The translations under genes were made by a program, and so were the position numbers. A DNA stretch of 64,000 nt from Patiria pectinifera (taxonomy: Eukaryota; Echinodermata; Asteroidea; Valvatida; Asterinidae). Shown in pieces: positions 25,101-33,436 of this stretch (within the stretch, counting starts at the first letter, position 1; every line of letters begins with the position of its first letter). Location: assembly GCA_029964075.1 (NCBI GenBank), contig CM057129.1, positions 12,329,430 to 12,393,429 on the forward strand. The letters run 5' to 3'. The notes beneath the pieces are model-generated. The model was not told where the DNA came from and did not search any database. It saw only the letters and a program-made list of their open reading frames with translations.

Positions 25101-28100
25101 CTCTTAGCTTTGTGCACATTCAGGATAAATAAGTCATGCATACTTCGCGCGAACCAGTACTGTACGCACACGCCTACTCGGTACAGGTTTGTAATACCAC
25201 TGTCATTTTACCTTTGGGAAAATCCCTGCCAGGAAGCTCTCGATCTTTTTGTTTCTTTTTTTAAACCCTATTCTTGTTTGACTTTCTCCAACTTACAGGC
25301 ACCCCAGTGAACCGTATTCCCATCATGGCCAAACAAGTGCTGGACCTGTACGAGTTGTTCAACCTGGTCACTGCCAAGGGCGGACTAGTGGAGGTGATCA
25401 ACAAGAAACAGTGGCGGGAGATTACCAAAGGGTTGAACCTGCCCGCTTCCATCACCAGCGCTGCCTTCACGCTCCGAACACAGTAAGTCAGAATTGACAC
25501 CACGGCGAGCTGCTAAAGCCGACCTCAGGTAGCTCTTGCGATGACATAGAAGACTCATCTTTTCAATCTATCATTTAAACCACAGTGATTTGCTAGTGAC
25601 CGGCGCCTTTGAATGGTTCTCCAGATACTGTGCGCCTTATAAATTATCTGTTGTTATTATTATTATTAGAACAGTCGGCGACTGACTTTTCAGGATAACG
25701 CTGTGCCTGAGTTACGACTGTTAGGAACAGTTCAGTTGCCGTTTTTTGCGACCTGAGTGTAACTGCGATGATATTACGAAACAAAATTAAGATGCAAGAG
25801 TAGAAAATGTCAACTTCTGCGCCGCGACTGTATGTGGTCCCGACAGGCGGGAATCAATCACAATCAACCTGTGTAAAGTTATGACGTCGTGTGCGCATCC
25901 AAATCATCTAATTTGATTGTGCATCGTCGTCGCGTCGCTGTTTGATGCGACGACAATTCAGTCGTCGCAATTGTGTGATTATTGTTGTTCCACAACAATC
26001 ACACAATATCTCAGTTTTGTGACCTGAGCATGACTTTTGTGCTTGATGCGGAAGGTTCTCTTGTGTATGCAAACAAATTCTCGCAGATAATAATAATAAT
26101 AATAATAATTTGGGAGGCTAATCATCCTTACTCGCAGCTGGTATGCTGAATTGCGAAGGACGCGGCTACAACGTGGTCGGGCCGCTGGCACGTGAAGGCG
26201 CCTATGGCTGCCGGCCACATCGACCCATATATGACCACGGAGCACAGCCTGAGATCAAAAGTGTTTGATTTTTCCGGAGGGAGGAAAACCAGAGGGCCCG
26301 GAGAAAAACCCTCGTGGCACAGGAGAGAACCAACGCACAACTCTACTGACATACCGACGAATAAAGCGAAAACCCTGTTTCGAGTAAATCGCGTTTGAAG
26401 TTGGAAATTTTCCAGGGCGTCGTATTTTACCCTTAATGTTCGTATAATAACCCTTTTAGTGTATTTTCGAAATAAAATAGGAAACGTAGTATCCATCATG
26501 TTACTTATTTAATCAGAGAAGTTGTGCGATATGATTTTATTTGATCGTAAACGTATTCGTCAGGTCGTCAAATTACGAAATCTCTATAGACAGTTGTTCT
26601 ACAGACTGTTTGTATGCTATTCGTCAGTTTGTCAGATCCATACTGGGTTTATAGCACAAAACGTCGACACTAGAATGCAGAATTGGTCATAAAGAGAATC
26701 CAGACTCTACGAGCTTTATCACAGCCACATTATACCTGATGCTAGTTGGGTTTTAAAATTTGTGAAAAACAGTTTTTCAACATTGGGGGAAAAAATTGCC
26801 CTTTTTGTCTTCATTCTAAAACATGTGCTAAAGTAATGAGTGGTTATGTCTTGTATACAGGTATACAATGTGTGCTATGGAGTTAGATCAGGTCTGAATT
26901 AATTAATTGGCGGTTCTTTTTCTTCCAACCGTATAGAGTTGCAAGCATTCAACCGCTGATAACGCAGCCGCTATAAAAGGGATATTTAGTGAAGTTGAAG
27001 GCCACCTGACATTGATGATCCAGGGTTTTGTGATCATAAAACAGAATATGGATAGATATTGCCACTCAGGCATGAATATTATTCCCTGGAAATTAAGGCA
27101 CTAAAAACATGAGCGGGACTTTATTATTATCAATAATTGAGCAATTATGAATGGCTAATAAAGCGGAACGTCTGTAGATCGACGGTTGTCTCATTGCTGG
27201 CATTTTACTTAAAACCATTATCATGCCATAATTTCTTTCAGGAAAAAAAAGCAACAATGCAAATTGCTCTCTTTTAAGAGATACCAATATTATAGTACAT
27301 GTAGATGCCTTTTTTGTTTTTTAATCTGACTTGAAATTAGCAAAATATTTCATATAAGGCCATATTTTAAGCTATTTCGATGGGTTTTGCTGAAAATATT
27401 TCCAAGCAAATTTGGCAAGCGAAATAGAAAGCAGATAAAGTAATGTACTGGTATTGTGTGATAATTTGTGAAACATTGGCCTTTTTGTTTTTGTTTTGTG
27501 GATTGGCAAATTTGTTTGTGTTGAACAATGAAAATTATTACCCCAGCTCATTGGGCCGATGAAAATATTCTCAAGACCATCTCAGCTCCCTGTCGGGAGT
27601 ATACAGCTCATATGTTTCCATATGCACGACCGCTCAAACACACAACGTACCATATCTGCCCTCACAGGATCCCATTTTACTCCTGGTCCAGGCTGGGGAG
27701 AAGGAATTACTGAAAAGTGTCTTGCCCAAGGACACAACCCCTCAGGCTGGACTCAAAGGGTGGGGGAGGGGGATTCTCACCCCATTTGGCACAGACATCA
27801 AAGCACTGTTGTGTACTTTCGGATTACTTTTCACGGTTCATTGCAAACATTATAGATGCTGTTTTGTAAAACAAGTTTAATATATTCGGGTATGTTAATC
27901 AAAAAGCCAGGTGTTTAGAAAGCTGAACATAAGGTATAAAAGATCCTACTGTTGAAAAGGGGAGGTTGACTCTCGGCCATGTTTAGGCGTGCTGTGTTCA
28001 GTTAGGGGGGAGGGGACACACACAAAAGAACATACATACAGTCCTGAATCCTCCAATTCTAATATGATTTTGCACACCCCCTAGGGAGTTAGGGTTAACA

Positions 28101-31100
28101 TAGAGAATTCCACCAGAAAACTTCATTCCTACTTGGCATAGACTCGAGTTGTAAGTCCATAAATTGTCCAAATATTTAGTAACAAGGGTCAAAACATTCG
28201 CGCATGCGCATGAGAGTAAGAAGCGTCACATCATCAGTGCAAGTTGGAATGCTGCAGGAGCCAGTACACCAATACACTTTTTTTGGAACTATGAGCCAAT
28301 TGCACGCAGGTGCTTGGAGTGCAGTTTTTTCTGCACATTTTGGTCTCATGTGTCTGCACACTTTCCACGTTTCTGTTTTGTGCTCGTAGTCTTAGGACTG
28401 AAATCTTTACTTTAAACAAGTGCTGCAGGATTTTGTTATTGCTCTTCCATTCGCGTAGACATCTTCGTTTTGGATCGCGTCCAGGAGGCGGATGAGCGGT
28501 TCATTTGCGATGCCGCAGCATCTCATACCCGATGGTAGTTTACTTTATGGTAGACCACAGAAGACCATGTCATCATCATCGTGGTGATGTCTGCGCGTGC
28601 AGTGCACGGGCATTGCTCGGTGACTACATCATAACGTATTCATTGTTTTTTTCCATTGTTCGGCATTTTGAGTGGTTTGGTGTAGCTGATTCTAGCCAAT
28701 ACCAACCATCCTCAGGTCATCAGAAAATTGGCGTTGGTAGATTCTCATAAGTGCCCCACTTCTACGATACGGTTCTAGGTTGTTGTTGTTTTTTCCAAGA
28801 GCACTGAAAGTTGAACGTCACGCCTGGTTGCGTATCCAATCAGCTGAGGCGCTGTTTGCGAAGGGTCATTGATGCTGGTGTGACTTTACTTCGGCGATTA
28901 AGTTCAACATGGGTGATGCGCTCGGGGTATCTGACATTGAGTGCGTAATGTAGCAAAGCTCGATGTGACGTGTTGATGGTTTTCTCGAGCGTTTCCGTTA
29001 GCGTCCAGCTGGCCCAACTGTAGAAGAGCACCGACTCAATGCATGCGGCAAATAGTTTGACCTTCTGGTGATTGCTTGCTGAACAGGTCCGTACTATCAA
29101 GTTTTCGGCATGTGGTAAGCTTGAATATGTCGCCTCCCATACTGTAGCTTTGACTTCCAGTTCTACTGTTTGGAAACCTTCAACAAGACAAATTGCTATA
29201 TGAATAAAAACACTTCAATGTGTATACATGTAGCTTTTTATTTCAGGATTTTTTTGGCTGTCAGAAACATTCGGTTCTTGTTTTTACCATTGTTTTTACT
29301 TCAGACTGTTGAACTTGAGAGATTTCCTGACATGATTAGCTTTGCCTGGGGTTTCTGCCCTTCAACAATCTAGATAATGGATACTGGACTTGACGGACTA
29401 ATAATATATGGTTTGGCTACACCTATCCTTCCAAGGTTGCTGGTGATGCCTATTGCCTAATCTCTTTAACAAATTTTTTAAAGGAAACACACAGCATTGG
29501 GGGTATTTTACAGCCTAAGTACTCCCTTGGTATTGGGCTTCATGCACAAGTGACCCCCGCAACGGAAAGAAAGGGAGAGTTGGGGGAGACCATCGGGAGA
29601 GACAATTGAATGCAACGCCTTGTCGGCGCTCACCAGAAGATGCTATGGCTTTGTGCATATTCAGAGTAAAATAAGTTGTACATGTATGTACTTTGGGCTA
29701 TACCTGAGCTAACCCATGCAGTGTGTCCTGTCCACTGAGCTCTCAAAAGTGGTCAAAAGGCACCCTCTTTTGTTTGCGCATGGAGCTCATATGAGTGAAA
29801 CAGAATGGTACATTTACGTCGTCTGTAGTCCTGCTTTCTCTTGATCACCAGAGATTGTATATTACTCTCTCGCAGATACATGAAGTACCTGTACCCATAC
29901 GAGTGCGAGAAGCGCCAGCTGAGTACCCCGTCAGAGCTGCAGGCCGCAATTGACGGCAACCGGCGCGAGGGTCGTAGGCAGGTCTATACCACCAGTGCCG
30001 TGGGGTTTGGTCTGTCCCCACACTCACCGACCTTACCCACGATGATACCTCACCCATCAGCCATTCCAGCCAACATCAGGGACTCACCAGAATTTGGTAA
30101 GGATTTTGGCTGGATTCTCGGGGCCAGCCTGTTGTCCCGTAACTGACTGAGTCACTGACTGATTTGACTGCAGACTGTCTGTCTCCCCGAGTAACTAGTT
30201 GACTGACTGACTGACCGATGTACTCAGTCACTGACTGATTGACTGACCGTCTGACTCGAGTCACTTGACTGACTTACTGTCTGACTCCCCGACTGAGTCA
30301 CTGATCGATTGACTGACTGATTGACTTACTCCCCAACTCCCCGTGTCACTGATTGACTGACTGACTGACTCCCTGAGTCACTGACTATCTGACTCCCCAA
30401 GAGACTGACTGAGTCACTGACTGATTGACTGACTGTGTGACTGAGTCAGAGTCACTGACTGATCGACTAACTGACTGACTCCCCGAGTCACTGATTGATT
30501 GACTGACTGACTTACTAACTGACTGACTCCCCGACTTTCTCCCCTACTGGGTTATTGATTATGAAGTCCTGTAAATAAACACTTTCTGCACCAGCTTGAC
30601 TAGGCTAGCCTATAATCTTGTTTTCTTTGACTTTCGTCAAAGAGTTAAAAAGTCCAAGAGTTTTACGGATGTTCCAAAATCTACTAAAGTTAGTTAAGAA
30701 AATGTTCATACATGTATAAGAGAAATAACTCAGACTTAATTCGAGTGCGAGTTGACCCTAAAACAAGTCCAAACAATTGAATGTGTATCTGTTTCTTTGT
30801 CCTTAACAGATGACGAGCGTGATGTTCGTGACTATCCACCCCCAAGATCTTTCCTCCAACCGCGATTGGCCAAACACCCAATGAAGCACTCCCTCTACGA
30901 CGAGCCAATCACCCCGCCGGCAAAGCGCCCTCTGTTGACAGAGGAGCAGCATCATCGCTACTTACTGCAACATCAGCAGCCGCATATGATCCCGCCTGCC
31001 GCTCATATCAAGGTCACGAGTAATCATGGTAAGGCGATAAGGGTGCATTAACAGCATTGGGTGGGACTCGAACCCGTAACCTCCTGCTTACAAGTGTTGA

Positions 31101-31880
31101 TGTCTCAACCACTGGACCACTGGTCAGCCAATCCTGGCTAGGTGGTTGAGTTTGTTGAGACGTCTGCACTTGTCAAAAGGAGGTTGTGGGTTCGAGTCCC
31201 ACCTGAGCAAGCTTGTGACTTTTCTGACAGGCTCAACTTCAGGCGTGCCATTATTCAGTCATTGAAAAGTCTCAGTTTTCCAGGCAGACATCACTAGATG
31301 TTTAAGATGTATTATTTAAAGTTCCCAGATTCAAATTTTGAAAACATGCGAAGATGATCCAAGTTTGTGCTCATTCCGAATTACATTAGTTGTGTATTCT
31401 TCTTGCCATATGCACGAAGAACCAGTGTGCTCAAGCTGTGAGAAGGCGGTGACAAAGCGCCCTCTACAGTCCATATTGGCTTACTGTCTCCAGCGAGCAC
31501 CATTTTGAGCCAACATGTTGGATCACCTGGCATATACATGGCATATACGGGCTTATGGCTTCAGACTAGCACCCCTTAGGGAACCGCCAACATAGGGCTG
31601 GATAGCTCAGTTGCTAGTACCGGAACGGCAATCTGGAGGTCACAGGTCCGAATCCCGCTTTAGTCAGTTTCTTTGTTCAACTTTAAAACGATTTAAGGAG
31701 TTGCTCTTCTTGTCGTCCACAGCTCAGCGAGACACAGGTCTGCCTCTCTTTGAGCTGCGTGGAGATAACTCCCTCATCGTCAGCATCGAGCTCAACGGGG
31801 TGCTCTACCAGGGGGTCTTGTACCCCCGAGGCACCCCCCTTCATGTCATTACCAACAGGGCTACGGGGTCATCAGCCTGA
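1076..31880 (+). CDS. ARID3: ARID3 / dead ringer transcription factor, 3' five exons
   Basis: Five exons (1076-1148, 25299-25482, 29876-30096, 30810-31028, 31723-31880) join in phase to give 855 nt, 284 residues plus a TGA stop. Residues 1-86 carry the core of an ARID (AT-rich DNA-binding) domain, for example KEFLDELFSFMQKRG, then PIMAKQVLDLYELF, GGLVEVINKK and SITSAAFTLRTQYMKYLYPY. These are near-identical to animal ARID3/Bright/dead ringer. Residues about 250-268 hold the REKLES-beta stretch SIELNGVLYQGVLYPR, used for self-association in this family. The protein is expected to be a nuclear factor binding AT-rich DNA; in sea urchins dri acts in skeletogenic and oral ectoderm networks (established knowledge). 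The N-terminus and the first ARID helix lie left of the window. Introns are 24,150, 4,393, 713 and 694 bp. Confidence 0.95.
1430..1733 (-). mobile_element. piggyBac-like MITE (TTAA target duplication)
   Basis: A 304 bp element bounded by TTAA at 1426-1429 and 1734-1737, with inverted ends CCCTCCTGCTGT / AGCATAGGAGGG. It is related, in inverse orientation, to copies at 17963, 21565 and 47604. CCC..GGG ends with TTAA duplication fit the piggyBac superfamily. No coding capacity. Confidence 0.75.
1738..3398. other. ARID3 intron, local duplication
   Basis: Non-coding. A ~100 bp segment containing TTGATTGATATCATTTTTTA and ATCCTAAATGGCCATCAAC occurs at about 2885-2990 and again at 3120-3215, a local direct duplication. 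A poly-C run lies at 2465. Confidence 0.55.
3401..3841. mobile_element. Tc1/mariner-like MITE
   Basis: Ends CAGTGGAACGCCGCTATA and its near inverse TATAGCGGCATTCCACTG, flanked by TA on both sides. 441 bp, no transposase. Fits the pogo/Tc1-mariner superfamily. Confidence 0.75.
3844..5820. other. ARID3 intron without recognised features
   Basis: AT-rich non-coding sequence. A phrase TCACACACGTGACCA recurs at about 4208 and 4401, with a related TCACACAGTGACCA near 4571, suggesting an old local duplication. A CTGTTGGATTCAG-like phrase recurs around 5490-5690. Confidence 0.45.
5825..5950 (+). repeat. tRNA-derived SINE, copy 1
   Basis: Positions 5857-5930 keep pol III A-box-like (AGCTCAGTTGGTAGAGC) and B-box-like (GGGTTCAAGCCCC) blocks and a self-pairing acceptor-like end (GACTGGA / TCCAGTC). 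The same unit with the same flanks (GGGGAACYGCCAAC before, TTYTTTGTTCAACTT after) occurs near 31600 and 33340, which marks a dispersed SINE rather than a tRNA gene. Confidence 0.75.
6056..6242. mobile_element. Tc1/mariner-like MITE, copy 1
   Basis: 187 bp with inverted ends CAGTCGAGTCTCGTTAATAC / GTATTAACGAGACTCGACTG between TA dinucleotides. The ends are almost perfect. A second copy lies at 37587-37773. Confidence 0.85.
6243..9353. other. ARID3 intron with a CpG/CRE-like cluster
   Basis: Non-coding. About 6612-6660 is rich in TGACGTG, ACGCGTGACG and CACGTG words (CRE and E-box-like), unusual for this AT-rich intron. Poly-C runs are at 7880 and 7980. No exon was recognised. Confidence 0.4.
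6351..6389. repeat. perfect 17-bp hairpin
   Basis: CTAATTTAAATGTGTCA and its exact reverse complement are separated by GAATA. Purpose unknown. It may be a palindromic remnant of a transposon. Confidence 0.85.
9362..9834. mobile_element. hAT-like MITE
   Basis: 473 bp flanked by the 8-bp duplication AGGGCAGT (9354-9361 and 9835-9842). The ends share an inverted GGTCAAGGCGTTCGTC followed by TTATTCGTCCG-like sequence (about 40 bp, imperfect). The 8-bp target duplication suggests hAT. No transposase. Confidence 0.8.
10508..10952. mobile_element. MITE-like inverted-repeat element
   Basis: Ends TAGTGGTGGGAGTGGTTT and TTTTTATCCCACCACTA are inverse of each other, with ATCCGG-type sequence just inside both. 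No convincing target duplication was found. It sits 24 bp left of the next element. Confidence 0.5.
10977..11344. mobile_element. PIF/Harbinger-like MITE, copy 1
   Basis: 368 bp, flanked by TAA on both sides. Inverted ends GGCCCCCCAAAAAAGTCTCC / GGGACTTTTTTGGGGGCC. A 3-bp T-W-A duplication with GG..CC ends fits PIF/Harbinger. A longer relative is at 35735-37133. Confidence 0.8.
11348..16497. other. ARID3 intron, mostly unique sequence
   Basis: Non-coding. It contains the second copy of the 350-480 dispersed sequence (about 12760-12895), repeated phrases with GGGCGAATTTGAATCCCAGA (12513 and 12703), poly-G/poly-C runs (12535, 13425) and a polypyrimidine tract (15105-15165). A 106-codon open frame at 15671-15991 has no recognisable relative. 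Confidence 0.45.
16498..16796. repeat. palindromic minisatellite
   Basis: Built from GTCGGACTTATGAGGCG-like units and their reverse complement CGCCTCATAGGTCTGAC, in both orientations, at least ten units with spacers. It can fold on itself. It lies just before the tandem duplication. Confidence 0.8.
16952..17529. mobile_element. MITE family B, copy 1
   Basis: About 578 bp with inverted ends AAAGGGTCCATG / CATGGGTCCT. The family recurs at 20574-21129 (inside the tandem duplication) and at 46773-47299 in opposite orientation, diverged. Shared internal block: TGACATCACAGYAACAGCGC. Superfamily not determined. Confidence 0.65.
17963..18606 (+). mobile_element. piggyBac-like MITE interrupted by a nested MITE (copy 1)
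   Basis: TTAA at 17959-17962 and 18607-18610; ends CCCTCCTATGCAAACAT / ATAGCAGGAGGG. A second element (18102-18409) splits it. Comparison with the uninterrupted relative at 47604 gives the empty site CAGCTATGCTTTGAC. Confidence 0.85.
18102..18409. mobile_element. nested MITE with 5-bp target duplication (copy 1)
   Basis: 308 bp, flanked by CTATG (18097-18101, 18410-18414). Inverted ends GGCAAGTTCGCGCAAGGAC / GTCCTTGCCCGAACTTGGC. Interior is GC-rich with CTAGTCGAC-type palindromes. Superfamily unassigned. Confidence 0.85.
19858..20057. mobile_element. small hAT-like MITE (copy 1)
   Basis: 200 bp, inverted ends CAGGGCTGCCAACT / AGTTGGCAGCCCTG, flanked by TACTTC. Interior rich in CTCACGC/GCGTGAG words. 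Confidence 0.75.
21565..22212 (+). mobile_element. piggyBac-like MITE interrupted by a nested MITE (copy 2)
   Basis: Same structure as 17963-18606 with TTAA at 21561-21564 and 22213-22216. The nested element is at 21706-22013 with CTATG on both sides. Both insertions therefore predate the tandem duplication. Confidence 0.85.
23449..23802. mobile_element. small hAT-like MITE (copy 2) with extra block
   Basis: Ends CAGGGCTGCCAACT / TTTGCAGCCCTG, flanked by TACTTC. It contains the ~150 bp block absent from copy 1, starting near GCAAAATGCTAGCATGAAG. Confidence 0.7.
24302..25298. other. ARID3 intron end with dispersed repeat
   Basis: Non-coding. About 24890-25160 resembles 29520-29710 (GGAGAGTTGGGGGAGACC, then GCTTTGTGCACATTCAG), and each lies 140-180 bp upstream of an ARID3 exon. 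A poly-C run is at 24841. Confidence 0.5.
25299..25482 (+). CDS. ARID3: ARID3 exon: core of ARID domain
   Basis: The acceptor CTTACAG ends at 25298 and the donor GTAAGT starts at 25483. The exon is 184 nt (2 + 60 codons + 2). It encodes GTPVNRIPIMAKQVLDLYEL through the ARID loop and recognition helix region ending SAAFTLRT. This is the most conserved part of the gene and identifies the family without doubt. Confidence 0.97.
25483..27590. other. ARID3 intron with SINE tails and simple repeats
   Basis: Non-coding. GCGCCTTATAAATT...TATTATTATTA near 25630-25670 resembles the 3' tail of dispersed SINEs. An inverted pair around ATTGTGTGATTATTGTTGTT lies at 25966-26007. A (TAA)n tract is at 26087-26109. 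About 26160-26360 resembles a dispersed GGAGAAAACCC-type repeat common in animal genomes. Confidence 0.45.
27595..27800 (+). repeat. SINE-like fragment
   Basis: Contains the phrase GTGTCTTGCCCAAGGACACA, widespread in animal dispersed repeats. Boundaries are unclear. Confidence 0.35.
28800..29110 (-). mobile_element. non-LTR retrotransposon (LINE) reverse-transcriptase fragment
   Basis: On the minus strand the frame reads KVKLFAACIESVLFYSWASW, then TLTETLEKTINTSHRALLHY and LNVRYPERITHVEL, matching the C-terminal part of LINE reverse transcriptases (KLFxAxVESVLLYGxExWTLT ... RALNxxWxDHxTNxEL). A shifted frame continues LIGYATRRDVQLSVLL, so it is broken and old. Only this ~300 bp piece is recognised. 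Confidence 0.75.
29876..30096 (+). CDS. ARID3: ARID3 exon: C-terminal ARID extension
   Basis: The acceptor TCTCGCAG ends at 29875 and the donor GTAAGG starts at 30097. The exon is 221 nt (1 + 73 codons + 1). It begins YMKYLYPYECEKRQLSTPSE, followed by LQAAIDGNRREGRRQ, the extended-ARID tail specific to ARID3. A Pro/Ser-rich linker follows (GFGLSPHSPTLPTMIPHPSA). Confidence 0.96.
30143..30545. repeat. GACT-type minisatellite
   Basis: Runs of ACTGACTGACT interspersed with CTCCCCGAGTCACTGA, giving a ~40 bp irregular unit repeated about ten times. It begins about 47 bp after the donor of the ARID3 exon ending at 30096. Confidence 0.85.
30810..31028 (+). CDS. ARID3: ARID3 exon: linker
   Basis: The acceptor CCTTAACAG ends at 30809 and the donor GTAAGG starts at 31029. 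The exon is 219 nt (2 + 72 codons + 1). It encodes a low-complexity stretch: PPPRSFLQPRLAKHP, EPITPPAKRPLL and the His/Gln-rich HHRYLLQHQQPH. The PAKRP stretch could serve as a basic nuclear-localisation element (inference). A tRNA-like inverted repeat starts about 29 nt past the donor. Confidence 0.92.
31057..31210. repeat. inverted pair of tRNA-like SINE heads
   Basis: 31057-31135 read on the minus strand gives GGTCCAGTGGTTGAGACATC...GGGTTCGAGTCCCACC. 31139-31210 on the plus strand gives GGTGGTTGAG...GGGTTCGAGTCCCACC. Both have B-box GGTTCGAGTCC. Neither has a clean cloverleaf, so they are tRNA-derived repeats. Confidence 0.7.
31577..31685 (+). repeat. tRNA-derived SINE, copy 2
   Basis: Same family as 5825-5950: GGAACCGCCAACATAGGGCT, then GGATAGCTCAGTTG...GGAGGTCACAGGTCCGAATC and the tail TTTCTTTGTTCAACTTT. 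It ends about 38 bp before the acceptor of the last ARID3 exon. Confidence 0.75.
31723..31880 (+). CDS. ARID3: ARID3 terminal exon: REKLES-beta and stop
   Basis: The acceptor TCGTCCACAG ends at 31722, and the frame closes with TGA at 31878-31880 (158 nt: 2 + 51 residues + stop). It contains SIELNGVLYQGVLYPR, the REKLES-beta hallmark needed for multimerisation and nuclear export in vertebrate ARID3A. A short tail ends RATGSSA. The canonical REKLES hexapeptide itself is not visible, so part of that domain is diverged or lies in an exon I have not recognised. Confidence 0.93.
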
Positions 31881-32503
31881 TGTACTTTCCCCCTCCCCTC
31901 CACCCAGCCTAGTCTTGGGTCAAAGCTGGAATCAGATTATCTTACCCTGATGCACATGGCAAACACAGCCAATTGGCGATAGAGGGGCTATCAGGATGAA
32001 TCCAATCAAACCTCGGCGCTCGGAGCTGAGAAATTTTGAGCATACCTTACGTGCTTGTGTTAGCAGGATTATACGAGTCTTAGATATTTCCTCGGGTTCG
32101 ATTATTGAGGAATGCCCAAACTGGAGTTGATTCATCTTGTTAACAGCGCCCTCTTACCGCTGCATTTGCGTGTTGGGTGCAGACCTATAAATCGACTCCC
32201 ATAGACCTCAATGACAATTACGCGCACTTTTAAAAATTATTCAAAATACTCACAACTCTTCAAGGTGTTTGAGACACCCATCAAATCATAGCTTATTTCA
32301 TCATCTTTCATTTTCTGTTCAATTTTTGGAAAATTTCATCCCAAGATTATCACCCCTAAAAGTAGTCCAGTGGCCCATCGCCATTTTGAAAAGTGATGCC
32401 TGTGGGTCATTACAAAATAGAGCCATTTTAGGGCCCAATTTCATCCGAATTTCACAGAAATACAAGCTTGCAGTCCTGTGCACGGCTTCCACCTATATTT
32501 TTT

Positions 32504-32509
32504 AATAAA
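32504..32509 (+). promoter_or_regulatory. candidate ARID3 poly(A) signal
   Basis: An AATAAA hexamer lies 624 nt after the ARID3 stop, in a plausible 3' UTR. The family often has a long 3' UTR and several other AATAAA-like words follow in the AT-rich tract, so this is only the first good candidate. Confidence 0.35.
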
Positions 32510-33316
32510 CCTTTGAGTTCATGGCCCACAAAATGCTCTGATAACAAAGAAATTTGAGAGCATACAAATTGTTATTTGGCCAGTGTAAGACATTTTTGGC
32601 CTATTTACTGGTCTGCACCCTCAGAGGGACTCGCTGCATTCAGGGAAGCACAAATCAAATCTTAGTCTTGAGCCAAGACTAGACGCAACCAAGACGAAGT
32701 CTTTCAAATGTTATTTATGCTGTCCTTGCAATAGCCCTTTTTAGATTTTCTTTCAGAAAATTAAGCATTTTGTCTAAATGCCTTATTGTGTACAATATTT
32801 TATTTCTGTTTGTAAAATAGGAAATTCAGTGTAAAACCTTTTAGCCACACCCCCCAAAAGACTCCTCTTTGGAATCTGCAACATTGTTATGGGTTTTACA
32901 CATTTTTGTTTTTACGTTAATTTATATGCCTTGGGTCTGACGGATGACTAAAATCATGGCTAATTTATATAAGTTCCACCATTATGTAGCTGAAAATCTG
33001 TGCAACTAGATTTTGTCCACCAGTGTGAGAAGACCACCAAATATAGAAAACCCAGAAAACAGCTTTTTCAGGGATACCATTTTTTTTCCAATTTTTGTCA
33101 ATACTTTTGTCAGAATTGTCAATACGTTTGTTCAATCGTAATTTAACTCAAGTTCAACACATTTACTTTAACAGATTGTAATATTTTTTGTGTCAGCCGA
33201 TTTTTTTTCCTGCAGTCCCAAAAACATCAAATACTTTCTAAAAACGAAGAATTAAAACAGTTGTGCAAGAAGTTATCATTTGTATTTCTGTGAGTTTATT
33301 TACTTGAACAAAGACA

Positions 33317-33436
33317 TTGACAAATTGGGGAACCGCCAACATAGGGCTGAATAGCTCAGTTGGTAGAGCACCGGAACGGCTATCCGGAGGTCGCAGGTTC
33401 AAACCCAACTCCAGTAAATTCCTTTGTTGAACTATG
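33317..33436 (+). repeat. tRNA-derived SINE, copy 3
   Basis: GACAAATTGGGGAACCGCCA, GAATAGCTCAGTTGGTAGAG, GGTCGCAGGTTCAAACCC and the tail CCTTTGTTGAACTATG. Same family as the copies at 5825 and 31577. Confidence 0.75.
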
